Shown one piece after another: positions 23,030 through 36,400 of a DNA stretch of 64,000 bases. The notes below the pieces were generated by a model, which was not told where the DNA came from, did not search any database, and saw nothing but the letters and a program-made list of their open reading frames with translations. The stretch spans positions 11,298,931-11,362,930 of the forward strand of contig CAIIXF020000003.1 in the NCBI GenBank assembly GCA_903813345.2. Direction: 5' to 3'. The position numbers were made by a program, and so were the translations under genes. The first letter of the stretch is position 1. The number at the start of each line of letters is the position of its first letter. The stretch is from Owenia fusiformis. Taxonomy: Eukaryota > Annelida > Polychaeta > Sabellida > Oweniidae.

Positions 23030-23990
23030 TCTCATAGGCATGAAGCGACGTCCATTATTCCTCGGAAAACTGAGAAGTCAAAAAACAATGATATAATTTT
23101 ATTTTTCCAGTAATGAATAACATAGTATTCAGAACTATGAATAATATGAAATCTACACTGGAAACATAATTCAAAACATGATAATATATTATTAATGCGA
23201 CATGATAACATTGAAAAATTATTTGTAATTAAGAAACCAAAATGGATCGATTAATCAGAGATACCTTCTTAATGACCGTTGACAAAAAACTAGTGATTTA
23301 TAGTTTTGAGAATTAGATTAATATACGTGATGATGCTCTGAAAAAACATTGATGCCACTTGGCCTCCCACCAAGGGACCCTGGTAATACTTTCTAAATAT
23401 GCATTTCACCATGCAAATTACCCTTCCTCTCCACCCATTCCATTTTCAGCACATAGACAAGACAGTTGTGGCCTATATCCATACAATATGTACAATATTT
23501 TCTTGTGACAAAAAGTGACAAAGAAGTGACAAAAACGTGGCAATCTATTTTTATAAATCAATATCTACCTAACTGCCTAATGAAATTTTCGTGACAAGTG
23601 TCAAGATAATATTCTGAAAATTCTAAGAAAACTCCAAGCAAGGGAGAGCCATCAGCCGATATCAGTCTGGCAGTTTTATGCGTGCATTAATTTGACAAAC
23701 GAGACTACAAATAAACAATAGGATGACTTCATTAATAAGACTATTTTAGAATGTGCGACCCCATTGTCCTTGCCATTCCAGGAACAATGTATGCACCATC
23801 CGTTATTTCTTTCTTTAAACAAATAAATAATTTATTTACAAAATGAAGTTTTGATTACTTAAAATCATTTATTTTTTTACAAATCTTTTATTTCTCGAAT
23901 TGGGTAAGATAATTTGTATCGCAAACGGACACCCATTTTATAATTCTTTCATTCATTGGAAAATCCAGTGGTCTCAAAATATGCATATTT
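23030..23990. other. intergenic DNA, no gene recognised
   Basis: AT-rich, no repeat structure or exon recognised. Confidence 0.4.
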
Positions 23991-24027
23991 TAGACACGCC
24001 TAAGATAATATATAGAGATTATCCTAT

Positions 24028-24158
24028 ATGAGGTTCAGGATATTGGGATTATCTCGAGGCCAATATAATATATCTGCCCGAGGGCCGTAGGTCCCGAGGG
24101 TAGATATTTTATATTGGCCAAGGGATAATCAAAATATTCTGAACCGACTATAGGATGA
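24028..24158. mobile_element. CCCGAGGG-family palindromic foldback element
   Basis: Arms of about 60 bp share 'ggttcag-atatt', 'gattatc' and 'ggccaatata' around the core CCCGAGGGCCGTAGGTCCCG. The layout and several blocks match the palindrome at 15205-15330, so the two are one family. A perfect 25 bp palindrome, CGGGCAGATATACTATATCT followed by GCCCG, lies nearby at 24421-24445. Confidence 0.7.
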
Positions 24159-24514
24159 TCTGTTTATCCCATACCAATCACATTCTCCAATTGGCCACAG
24201 TTCAGAAACTTTGCAACGAACCGTGGAATTATTTTGAAATATTCATGTCCAGTTTTGTATTCTTGTCCGTAGCCGGTTTTCGATATTAACGGGGCATACT
24301 GCTCCTTCCTTCTTTAAAGCATCAAACAGATCGTGATTGTCTGCGTTTTTCTCCATTGTCGTTTACAGTATGCGAACGTTACAAAAACGAACCAATATGG
24401 GAACAGCGATTATGACGTAGCGGGCAGATATACTATATCTGCCCGCTCGGTGCGGGACGTAAAGCTATATATTTACAAACCGGCTTTATGTACCTGTAAC
24501 ACGTCCAAGTATGG

Positions 24515-25015
24515 GATAAACGTCTATACGTCTAACACGCCTAACCATCGACAACGTACAGTGACAAAATATACGGTAGTATACTTTATCTGTACGTTGT
24601 CATGTTTGAAGCAAAAAATGTGATGTAGGTTTTAAAAGATTTATTTAAGGAATATACATGTAAGGAAGTATTTTAGGTTTAATTTCGTGCGTATGCTCTT
24701 GATTACGTAAATAGATTCTCGAGCAGTGCCCGAATTTTTTCGAGGTATCCACCCACATAATTGACCGGTTGGAAAATGCTCACATGCACATGGGTGGAAT
24801 TACCTAAAAAAAATTCGTAGTCTGTTTGAGAATCTGTTAACGCATGGGATTTCTCTTGAAAGTCCATGGTTAACGTAACTTACCAAGAGCATGAACTTCA
24901 TCATATTCCTAAAACCTGCATCACAATTTTTGCTTCAAAAAGCTAAAGTGACACCCGTATATTTTGTCACTGTACGTTGTCGATGGTTAGGCGTGTTAGA
25001 CGTATATTATCTTAG
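24515..25015. mobile_element. ~500 bp inverted-repeat (foldback) element
   Basis: 'gtctaacacgcctaaccatc', 'gacaacgtacagtgac' and 'aaaatatacgg' at 24528-24575 recur in inverse at 24957-25002. Inner arms ('gcaaaaaatgtgatgtaggt' against 'acctgcatcacaatttttgc'; 'atgctcttg' against 'caagagcat') continue the match toward a centre near 24765. The reading frame at 24333-24623 that crosses it has no family resemblance. Confidence 0.7.
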
Positions 25016-25289
25016 AGTTTTTTAAAAAGAAAATGCTTCGGTTACAAATTATCCCCACGTCTTTACCCCTGCGTTCTACGCCTCAGAAATGCAGGCACGA
25101 AAACTGTAATATTTATACAAATATATATATTCATACTATTGAGGTGAATATCCGTACTTATCCCATGGTTACAAGGATATAGATTGAACATCAGGTAAAC
25201 ATATATTTGATATGTAGATCAAGATATCATATTTTGGCAAAGAATCCCCAAACAACGAATATCACTTCTCAAAATATCGAATATCATTT

Positions 25290-25905
25290 CTCAAAACGTG
25301 ATATTCGATGGTTTAGATTTTCCAATGTTTTTTCAAAACATTTTTTCAATATTTTATTTCAAATTTTTTTTCAATAGAAATATTTTCAATTTTTCAAGAT
25401 TTTTGAATTTTAATTTAAAAAAAATTATATTGATTTGTTTTCACATTTTTTTTGCTGGGTTAAAATTTCCCATGGGATAATCGGAGAATTCTATGGTTTT
25501 GAACAAATATCAATTATAACCACTCATGGATATCAATATCTTCACTCATTCGCTGCGCTCACTCATGAAGATATCAATATCCAATCATGGATATAAATGA
25601 TATTTTTTCAAAACCATTGAATATTTCTATAATCTTTCAATGATTCTAGCAAGGTGTATTTCCCAAAGCCCGAAGTGCGCTCACTCATGTAGATATCAAT
25701 ATTCACTCATGGATATAAATGATATTTTTTCAAAACCATAGGATATTCCTATAATCTTTCAATGATTCTAGCAAAGTGTATTCCCGAAGCCCGAAGGGCC
25801 AGGGATACATGCTCTTGACCATGGTATCCGGTCGTTATATTCACATGTCGGGATGATATGAGGAATGTCCCTAGGATGATGATATCAATATTGATATCAT
25901 CCTTG
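25290..25905. repeat. AT-rich hairpin-forming repeats with GATATCAATAT motifs
   Basis: 'gatatcaatatc' recurs in both orientations. Near 25528-25592 it forms a hairpin ('tggatatcaatatcttca' against 'tgaagatatcaatatcc') around 'ttcgctgcgctcactc'. A second copy of the block follows at about 25675-25800. The stretch ends in a perfect 24 bp palindrome GATGATATCAATATTGATAT-CATC (25878-25901). Probably decayed foldback elements. Confidence 0.55.
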
Positions 25906-28900
25906 TGATTTTCGCCATATCAAATCCCTCCTGATGAATAACTTCTTTGTACCATATACGTGCAATCTTTGCAAGTGTCACCAATTCAGTGGAATAGTAT
26001 ATTTATCGGTGCCAACTACTCATTTCCGATCGTGAAATACATCAAAATAATATATAAAAATAATATATATCATGGAAAAGGTCTATTTTTTATTTTCTAT
26101 ACCTCATCTACATAGTTGGAATTTTGAGGTTTTTATCTTGTTGTTCTACTTATCATATTGAATCACAATGTCATATTAGCAAGAATCAGAAAAACACCAT
26201 CTCATTAAATAACCCTATTATTTATTTTCCGTGTAAGTATATGAGCTTTTCGCATTTCTGCTCGCTACCTCGGAATTTACCTTTCTAGTTAATCATCTCA
26301 TGGGCGAGACAAAGTATGAGGCAGGCAACAATTGCTTCACCAAAATATTACAGACATACATTTTCAGACTAAGAAACAAACGGCAGTAATAAACCTCTTG
26401 AGATTTGCCTCGCCTAATTATCTTTGCCTCACATAATTTTAAATGTTGACTTCACCATTGCTTCTGTTCAAGTTTGCTAATCCTGAAAGTCAGTGAGTGA
26501 GTCAGTCTAGTGGCTGAATTTCCCCACAGCATGACGATCATGTCTTGTCACCTCCACATACTTTGCTAATTACTGCCAATTCATTAATTAATTAAGCCGT
26601 GCTTATGTAAATATCAACACCTAAATATACACACATCAAGACTGGATAGTGTTCCGTTAAGGATATACTTATGGTAAGACATAATTTTTCCGTGTGTGTC
26701 AATATACATGTAACCCTTGCCTTACACTTCGCCTCGCTTCGCTCACACTGTGCTGTGTGTTATTATGTAATCGTGTAACATTGTTTTGTCATTTTGTTCA
26801 TTTTTACAAACTACATAGCTACAATGATATAAAATAATTATGGTTTATACATCTTGTTAAATACAGATATGCAATAAAATTTACAAATAATTATAAAGAA
26901 TATGCGATGATTTTTGTCACATAAAATCCTTGTCCACAAAATGGATATGATATCTGCACAAGTTCTCACATTTGGTCATTTCCCATTTGAGTTATTGCTA
27001 ACTCTAACATGTTTAAGTTGTTGGACTAGTCTATGACATGCCCTGCAGTTCTACCTAGATGTCTCGCATGATAACTAACAGACTTAAGACATCTACTTTT
27101 TGTGTGGGAACAGTATTCACGTACAGTTTATTAATTGCATATCTCATTTTCATCCATTATAATATTTGTAAGAATTAAGCATCGCATGCTTTTCATTAAA
27201 ACTAATGACATTCTTATTGGGTACTATTTTGTATTGTTTTTACTGGACATGAGGGATCGGGTTTGGTTGTTTGTATTATTCCAATGTTGTCCTTTGTGTT
27301 GTCTCATTTTCAAGGGAACTTATTGCCCAAAGAAAGGATGAACTGTTTCATTTTGAATCAAGTGGGAAACATTCAAGGAAAGCAACACTGAAGGCTGAAT
27401 GAGTGAGAATTATCAAGTGATATCTGACCTTTGTACCTGCAGCATTTCTCTAGCATCAGCGCACTCATCTCTGCAAAGATCTCAGTGTATCACTGCCCTC
27501 AGATTCCATCAACAATCCTTATCTGGCTATTCAGAGTTTTGTCAGTAAAAGACCATGGGATAAAGATACATTTCAATAAAATAACACGAGCAGTAAGCCC
27601 ATGTGGATCACCATGGTTATATTTTACGATATGATTGGAATGGACTTTGGTATGGAAGTCAGAGGCCCTAAATACATTGTACTATATACTTTTTTTTTAC
27701 ATTTTTGTCAGTCACCTATCCTGTCACACCACCTTTCACCATAATTTAACCTTTCGTAGTTTTGATATTTGTCATTCTTGCATCGAATCTCAGACGCGGT
27801 CACTATTTTCAGGATTTTAAGAAAAATGCGGCCAACATCCAGGATTTGTTTGTCATTTGAATTGTCGAGGCGTATCGAGCATCATCTCTGCCAGGAGAAT
27901 GAATTTCCATCAGGGAAATGTGTAGTTTATCTCCGTCTCACCTTACTTTGTGATGACTTAATTGAGGAGTAAACAGCCGAGAGAAAGCATCAAGGAGGCA
28001 TCTTTCGAAATGAATCTGGGGAACATGGGCTGGCCTGTGAATCAAACATCACTCGGCCCATTTTTCCTCGTCATTTGAGCAACAATTGGGGGAATAAGCG
28101 AGGAACGAACAAAGCAGGTGTGAAAATAACAATTAATGGCAGATAGAAATACGTGAAAATGGAGCGTGTCATTCCGATTCTTTTTGGGGAAAGGGGAAAT
28201 ACGCAGTAGCTGAGTTTACTTGTTTTGGAAAGGTTTAGTCTCTCACATCAAAGAAGACCGTTTAGCTACCCTAGAACCCTGTCAGTGCCTACATAGCTTG
28301 CTAATTGGAGATGTGCATCAGCGAGAACTGATCAGTGGTATTACTCCGCACTAACCACAAATATCAATTTGCTCCATATGACTGCAGTTTTGATTAATAT
28401 CCCCCACCCTCCCATTTGAAATAATAACATAATAGCCTGTTTTCTGGTCCTCTATTGACCAATTTACTGTGCGAAATGATGTGGATAAAGAAGTTGTGAA
28501 ATTCATGGGTGAATTGATTCGATGTCAAAATCATCAATGAGTTTAATAAATATTTTGACTTGACTAAATTATACTTATATACAAGATTTCAGTGATTCAT
28601 AATGCTTTCTTGTTTGTATTAAACATAAAGAGTGTCGGTCAATTCGAGTTAGAATAGTGTTTACTGTTTGGGAATATGATTTAGTTTTAGATGTGATATG
28701 GTCTCCATATTTTCCTGATTTCAAGTGGCGGAAATGCATAATCTATTTCAAAGCAAAGACTGATCTGATTTGCCATATCATTGTACAGTCGACACTTCCC
28801 ATGACTTCAAACTGTAGACATGGTAGATCGAACCCAACTCTTTATGTCTCTGGACATTGTTAACAATTATTGAGATTTTTTGAATCAAAAAAGTTTCAGA

Positions 28901-28944
28901 AATCTAATTAAATGGTCATAAATATTCTCCTGAATGATGCTCAC
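25906..28944. other. intergenic DNA, no gene recognised
   Basis: No exon or repeat array recognised. The part at about 27950-28210 is less AT-rich, non-repetitive and free of obvious transposon signatures. It could be a conserved regulatory element of the FoxF neighbourhood, but only comparison with related genomes could show this. Confidence 0.35.
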
Positions 28945-29462
28945 TAGAGGTGTGCACTGTTGGTAAATCACTTAATCGATCAACAAAATGTTTTAATCGA
29001 TTAATCATCGATTAATCATTCTAATATAAATGATAGAGATCTGACATAATTTCCCTAAAATTTTCTAATTCTTTAGTAGTAGGCGATAATTCACTCGTTT
29101 GATTTGATTGCATACCTCTATTGAATAAAATATATCAATACGATGTTTCAGAAAACACAAAAACAACAAAGGTAAGCGTCTGGCTTAGGGTAATTAGCTT
29201 GTTTGGCAGTTTGATACCTCCTTCCTCGCTGGAAGGAATGTTATGGATGATGTCTTGAGCCCTGCGTTTGGCATCCTCCTATCACAGGGCGTCAACCTGA
29301 CAAATTAGGTCTCAATCAGTCAGTGACATCATGTAAGCTTACTCACGGCAGGATACTGAAGATTATCTTTTTGAGAATAGGTTAATTGAGTATTAAAAAT
29401 CTTAATCGATTAAACTTGTGTCGATCAATTAATCGATGATCGATTAAAAATTCACAACTCTA
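28945..29462. mobile_element. hAT-type MITE with perfect 8 bp target duplication
   Basis: The 8 bp direct repeat ATGCTCAC flanks both sides (28937-28944 and 29463-29470). Ends are TAGAGGTGTGCACTG and, in inverse, TAGAGTTGTGAA, the terminal pattern of many hAT elements. Subterminal regions are rich in the palindromic 'aatcgattaat' motif in both orientations. No transposase frame is left in the 518 bp. The perfect target duplication suggests fairly recent insertion. Confidence 0.88.
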
Positions 29463-29470
29463 ATGCTCAC

Positions 29471-32400
29471 TGCGGTTTCCCAAATAGGAGACGTCTTTTT
29501 CTCCTCGTTTGTGAGTGGTGGGGCATATAAATATAATATGTTTCTCATCCAAACCATTATGAGTTATTATACATTCAGCTTTCGTAAAATCAAAACAAGA
29601 CTTGGCTTGGGGTTTGTCTAATGTGCAAAGCATTAAGAGTTTCACAACCAATATGTTTCTCCAAGAAGTGCATTCAGCTGATTCTTGTTCCATTTATGGA
29701 GAATGCCGAAAGGTAAATGGATACATTTAATTTGGAAGCGATTTAAAGAATTGAAGCCTAATAGCAAAGGCATGTTCCTTGGTTCAAACTACCGTTACAT
29801 AAAGTGGCATAAAACGGTGACTAATGGCTCTCGCGTGGTCCAGAGTAAACAATTTATGTATCCTTCCCTTGCCAACCAGAGTTATCCACATGTAGTTTTA
29901 TGTTCCGTCACTTCATTGCATAGAATAAATATGAAATGGTATCTCCAAGACATAATTCTATCGCATACCATTTGCTTCATGCATTATGATGAATTATGTT
30001 TAGATTCCAAAGTATTTGATGAACTGTGAGATATGTAGGCAGAGTGAATTCGATTGCACAATAGAATGGAGGAAATTGGCCGACCAGATGGACGGCTATG
30101 ACGATAAAGAGAAAAACGTGGCTGAGTGTCTTACAGTATGTAGGATACACTGGACACGGTCTTATGTGGAATGGACTGAATATAAGATTTATGTACAAAA
30201 ATTAAAATGTCTTAATTAAAAAACAATTAGATTTTTTTATTTAAAAACTGAGAATGTAAAAACATATGGTTTAATAATTTAATTGGTTGCTTAAGTTAGT
30301 TCAGTCATGGCTGATAATCTCATCGGGGCTTTTTGATTTTTTCATGTTATTAGAAATTCTTAAAATCAAATGAGCAAAAGTAATGTATTTTCTTTGGATT
30401 TTTAAATCTAACGAATCATGTTATGGCTTATTCAATTGTATTTTTTAATTTGAGATTGTTGGCATAGTAACATAGGTGTCTGAAGATACACCGTCATATC
30501 AATCATTGTACCGGTAAGTTTGTGTTTAACAACATTAAGTACGTGAGAAAAATATTTTAGCAAAAGAAACAAGTATAAAGGGATACTATAGAATACCACA
30601 AACGTTTCAAACAATTCTAGCCACAAAATAAAACAAAACTTAAGAAAAAGGAAAGAAATTAAATTAATTGCCTTACTATCAAAACCGCCATCATCAAAAT
30701 AAAGCTAAGTATGAAAGCGTATATTTTGATTGACATAAGATAAACTGGTAATAATGGCGTACTGTGAGGAGTCACGAAAACGCCCGGAATGAATTTCTCA
30801 ATAAAAACAAGAATCTGGAAAACTATAGCAGTAATCTTAGAATAATCGAGAATTTGATATATTCCGATTAATGTAAAGATACGAAGGTTGCTTACTGAGC
30901 TTACACGATTGCCTCTGAGATTAAGGCATTAGTAGATAAGGTCCCATTACACTAATCCTTGCTTCTCACTCCGTGGGTAATCAGGGAGAAAAACCCTTAA
31001 ATATAAATGCATGGTGGTCGATCGTGTTACCTGTACTGACACGTTTTCTGTAAATTCCATACATATCTAATGGGAGAGCGAAGCGAGTAAAAATAAAAGA
31101 TTAATAAATATCAATTAATGCGATATCTATTGGTTTTGAGCTGAATCAGCAGAGAAACGGCAATATTGCATCATGAAACTAGTAACGAACCACATTATGA
31201 TCACGTTGAGAAAGTTCATTAACAAATACGAAGGACTATTCAAATGTTTAATTAGTGCAAGTTCTTGAAAAAAGTAAATCCCATCTTTTCACCATCCTGA
31301 AATCCTGGATGTAATGGCCTTTATCACGAACTCCTTTGTTTCTAAAATTTAATGTTGGCAAATTGAGAAAAGAAACCCCAGTCGTCCAAATCATTTGATA
31401 TAAGTCTAGTTGACGCTTATGGCGATGAAAAATTAAAGAATAAAGATCGACTTTTGACATTAACGTCAAATCCTGAAAAATAAGGAAAATTTATATAATT
31501 TGCTGAATTTGTCAGCATTGCTTTAATTATTACGTGTTGAAACTGTTTTACCCAACCTTGCAATTCTATAGCAGTGTTTTAAGAATACTAATTTTTGTAT
31601 TTTCCTAGGAATGCAATTATACAAATCTTATATTTTTATTGAGCTTGGAATGAAACACTGACAGATACAATATTTCCCGTCCGTCTCTATAGAATAAAAA
31701 GTAATCTTTACAATTATTCTGGACAATTAATGATAAAACACATGCGCCATACTTGGATGGCGGAGCGATTCCATGTTGGCATTTCCAGATGGAAAGTCTC
31801 TCGAAGAGAATCAGTAGAGTTGTTTTTATATTGGAATTTATTTTCTAATAAAAGGTAACCCTGATTCGCCATTCATTTTCCGAATCACTATTCTACCAGC
31901 CCATCATGTCATTTTTAATCCATGTCTCCTACATCTTGGAGTTCATCTTACCAACGTACACTAGATTTGGGTTCATAAAACGAACCAAATAGCAAATTGC
32001 AATCGTTCCAAGCAGCTGACATTTTATTGGATCCGAACTCTGATCTCTTGAATATTTATTGATGGTGTTTTTGACCCATGCCACCCCTGATGAAACACAT
32101 TTCCTGAGTTTTAACATCTCATAGATGGTGACATCTAAGTACATGCAACAATAGAATATGATAAAAACGGAAAACAATGAAGCAATGGAACAATGAAGGT
32201 ATAGAGTTTATTAAATATCTTCTCTAATTAATGGCCTTTCAACGCTATCATTAAGAGCAGGGTTTCTAAACATTTTGTTTTTTTACAAGATCTATTGACT
32301 AGTCTTCACTAAAACCAGCTGTCAATTCCAACACTTTTGACTGTAATATAACATCACAGATAACTATTATTTTACATATTGCGAAGAACACATGCGCGTC

Positions 32401-32550
32401 ATAACAATGTCATATTAGGTGGTTCTTTACACAAAGGTGATGTGAGAGTGCAACAAGTAGTCGATTAGTCAGCCATAAAATGTACACTTCCGCGATTCTT
32501 CAGCTCATGAGGTTACGATTAAAGGTGAGCAGATTGAGATATCCTGGATC
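29471..32550. other. intergenic DNA, no gene recognised
   Basis: AT-rich. Several reading frames of 60-115 codons occur here but none has recognisable family motifs or splice context. I call no gene. Confidence 0.4.
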
Positions 32551-33745
32551 AGTTCAAGTGTACGTGGACCCAGGTTAACGCGGACTGTAGTCAAGTCGGA
32601 CCCAGGTTAACGCGAACTGTAGTCAAGTCGGACTCAGGTTAAAGCGGACTACAGTCAAGTCGGACTCAGGTTAAAGCGGACTATAGTCAAGTCGGACCCA
32701 TGTTAAAGCAGACTATAGTCAAGTCGGATTCAGTTTAAAGCGGACTATATAGTCAAGTCGGACCCAGGTTAAAGCGGACTATAGTCAAGTCGGACCCATG
32801 TTAAAGCAGACTATAGTCAAGTCGGATTCAGTTTAAAGCGGACTATATAGTCAAGTCGGACCCATGTTAAAGCAGACTATAGTCAAGTCGGATTCAGTTT
32901 AAAGCGGACTATATAGTCAAGTCGGACCCAGGTTAACGCGGACTGTAGTCAAGTCGGATCCAGGTTAACGCGGACTATAGTCAAGTCGGATCCAGGTTAA
33001 CGCGGACTGAAGTCTAGTCGGATCCAGATTACAGCGGACTATAGTTAAGTCGGCCCAAGCTGACACAGTGGACCCAGGTTAACGCAGACTGTAGTCAAGT
33101 CGGACCAAGGTTAACGCGAACTGTAGTCAAGTCGGACTCAGGTTAAAGCGGACTACAGTCAAGTCGGACTCAGGTTAAAGCGGACTATAGTCAAGTCGGA
33201 CCCATGTTAAAGCAGACTATAGTCAAGTCGGATTCAGTTTAAAGCGGACTATATAGTCAAGTCGGACCCAGGTTAACGCGGACTACAGTCAAGTCGGACC
33301 CATGTTAAAGCAGACTATAGTCAAGTCGGACTCAGGTTAAAGCGGACTACAGTCAAGTCGGACTCAGGTTAAAGCGGACTATAGTCAAGTCGGACCCATG
33401 TTAAAGCAGACTATAGTCAAGTCGGATTCAGTTTAAAGCGGACTATATAGTCAAGTCGGACCCAGGTTAACGCGGACTACAGTCAAGTCGGACCCATGTT
33501 AAAGCAGACTATAGTCAAGTCGGATTCAGTTTAAAGCGGACTATATAGTCAAGTCGGACCCAGGTTAACGCGGACTGTAGTCAAGTCGGACCTAGGCTAA
33601 CGCGGACTGTAGTCAAGTCGGACCCAGGCCAACGCGGACTGTCGTCAAGTCGGACCCAGCTGGTTGACGCGGACTGTAGTCAAGTCGGACCCAGATTAAA
33701 GCGAATTGTAGTCAATTGTAGGGTCGAGGTTAACACGGACCCATT
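32551..33745 (+). repeat. 32 bp minisatellite (GTCAAGTCGGA repeat)
   Basis: About 36 copies of a 32 bp unit: 'agtcaagtcggacccaggtt' followed by 'aacgcggactgt'. A 34 bp variant arises from an extra 'ta' ('actatatagtc'). Unit types recur as pairs: 'cccatgttaaagcagactat' followed by 'ttcagtttaaagcggactat' occurs repeatedly through the array. The edge copies are degenerate. It lies about 2.7 kb beyond the inferred end of the FoxF transcript. Confidence 0.93.
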
Positions 33746-36400
33746 CGAAAAAATGAATATCAAAATGTCGGATAATTTGATTTGGACTACTAGAACTGTC
33801 CGAGTTGCAATGCTGAAATGTTTTAAAGCTAAAATATTCATTATGCCTTGACAAGCTTAGTTGAATGTTTGAGTAAAAAACAAAAGCAATGAAATGGATA
33901 TTATTGAAAAATCAATAGAAAGAGGAGTGTGTAATCAAAACTAGCAGACAGAACTGAACATATCACATAATGTATGAATGTACCTAAAGTATCATATTAA
34001 TACGTTTCGCATTGGATCATATTAATACGTTTCGCATTGGATAGGATATAAACTGTTAAAGATGAACGCTAAGGATCAAAACAAAATGCTGAATCATATT
34101 TCAAAAGCGAAAGTCGTGACTTAGTTCTTGATAGGCCTACCACAATGCAGGATTGGGTTGTTCTTACAGAAAAAACGAAAGTACTTGTAATGCTCATTTA
34201 AAACCTAAATACATCTTTTTTGTTTTGCAGATTTTACACACTTGTACAATCTGATAATATTTCAAGAGTTGATAATTGGAAATGTGCCTTTTGGATTGAA
34301 TTTTGAACTTGACTATCATGATATGGAAAGGACTTTATGATAGATTGCCTTCTTAACTTGTGGTGAAATGGTCGTAAAAAGCGTGTCAGGAGAGGTTCTA
34401 CTTTGGAGGCTTACAAACCCCAGCTGTACGCTGTCCAAGCCACTTTTAAATGTTTTTGGTGCTTTCCAAGTTGTTGCTTAATTTCAAAATTGATAAGCAG
34501 TAATTATAACCAAACCGCCATATAATCAAATCCATAGGGTTGAGCTGTTGAACAAAAAGGAAAACATACATTACAAGACACGTACAATTAGGATGAAGAT
34601 TTTGAAATAGAACCATTTCTACGATTAAAGGTCCATTCGTTCAAATTGTTCAAATTGTTTCATTGGTTGTTTTCGCCACATGAATATGGTTTTAGAAGGA
34701 TTTGGGTTACAGATGACTGGGAAAGCGATACTATTTCGTGATATCTTAATCGTGTCCTAAAATCTTGCAGACGACCTTTTGGCGGTTGTTTTCTTATTTA
34801 AGTATTCTTTCAAGAAAAAATGAAAAGCGTCAAACTTTTTTGCATAGATTTATAGCAGGGGGTATGAATTGGTATGAATGTGACACATTTTCACCACGAT
34901 TTCTCTGTTTCTCTGAGCTTTCCACTCGAGAAATGTTTGATATTTTAGGGTCGGTATCCATCATCATTTGAAGGCATTCTTGACATTGCTGGACCACCAA
35001 TGAGAAACATCTTGTTTGTACTTCGAGGATTAGTGGTTACTTTGAAATTAAATTGCAATATATTCCATATAAAGATATTGATAGACATGTAATGATCGCC
35101 TATTATTATGAGATGGGCAGACCCATATATTATTCATTTACAGTATCAATATGGTTATTTCATGCAAAATATTTATCCATGGATTGCTGAATATCATATG
35201 AAATGTTAAATTCCTCTTACAACTTATATCCCTTTTTTAATACTGATACCATTGAAAGTGATATTCCGATTGTTGTCCCGTTCCTCACTAATAGCCAGCT
35301 ATGCCACAACAGGTGGCAATTGTCTTGAAACCTAAAAACCGACGGCCATTTCCAGTTGAGGCCATCAAGGATCGTCATGTACACCCTTGTCCAGGGTATT
35401 TTGTCTGATGGGCTGATCAAGACGCCGATGACAGTGATGGTAATTTCAGCTGACTGCCTGTCGAAGGATAACTGACAATTCTTGGGTGTTCTGTTCCATA
35501 GCAGGGAGATTAATGTCCCCTACACAAGCACTCACTAAATCACGGTCCTTGGATTGCAGCTGGGCTCTTGTTCATTTGTTGGTGGTCATTGCATCGGAAT
35601 TCAACTAAATCACATTTTAAAGAGCACTTTTGATCATATTTGAAACCACATTTCGTAATATATTATCGTACAAGGTTGGTCGAACATAAGCGCTCCCTAC
35701 TCATCGTGTAAATCATTGCGTAGGAGTTCCACCCAGATTAAAACGCAGGGTATTTCAAATGTAAGCCATCGCTTCCGAGTCACTGCCTGGTGTGCAGTTG
35801 GGCTTGAATGGTAGAACCCATTGCACTGGACTCGCTTGTACTTTTTTTTTGGGGGGGGGGGGGGGGGTTGGACAAAGTTTGGGGACAGCTATTGTGTGAA
35901 GTTGCTGTTTGCCATTTGGCGGACATAACGAAGTGAAATGGTGAACATCGACGTCTTGCATTTTCCCATTGGTCTTGAAAAAGCGATGAAATAAATTATG
36001 AGGTAATAGCGTTTGAATATCACATACTCTGCGATCGTGGCATACACGAGTTTAAAAAAATGTTTAAGATTTGATTTAAATTTAAAAAAATGATGTAACT
36101 TCCTTAAAATTGAGCCAAAGGCTTCAAATAAAAAGCATCTTCGATCTAACGGTTTTATTTTGATTGGTTATGGAGGGGGGGGGGGGCGTTCGCACCAATC
36201 GCACCCCTTGGCTACGCCCATGATAAGTATCTGTAATAGAATGTTCCAGAACACTGACGTTATGTCAGTGAAGTTGAGCGTAATTTATGATAAATCTCCA
36301 TAATGTCAGATTACTTCAAGAACAGACCCAGGCCTGTCAATAGAGTGATGAATCTATTCTAGTTCAAGAAATAACCAGAAAATAATGTAAAAGTATATCT
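33746..36400. other. intergenic DNA with homopolymer runs
   Basis: No gene recognised. A 25 bp direct duplication ('catattaatacgtttcgcat' followed by 'tggat') occurs near 33990-34040. T9 followed by G17 lies at 35842-35867, and G12 at 36175-36186. The second run is followed by 'caccccttggctacgccc', a tail seen in dispersed animal repeats, so a transposon end is likely there. Confidence 0.45.

Noticed and set aside
24333-24623. 96-codon frame across 24.4-24.6 kb
   Set aside because: It crosses a palindrome and one arm of a foldback element. No protein similarity.
29685-30219. Reading frames of 114 and 67 codons
   Set aside because: No domain, no splice context, and composition like the surrounding AT-rich DNA.
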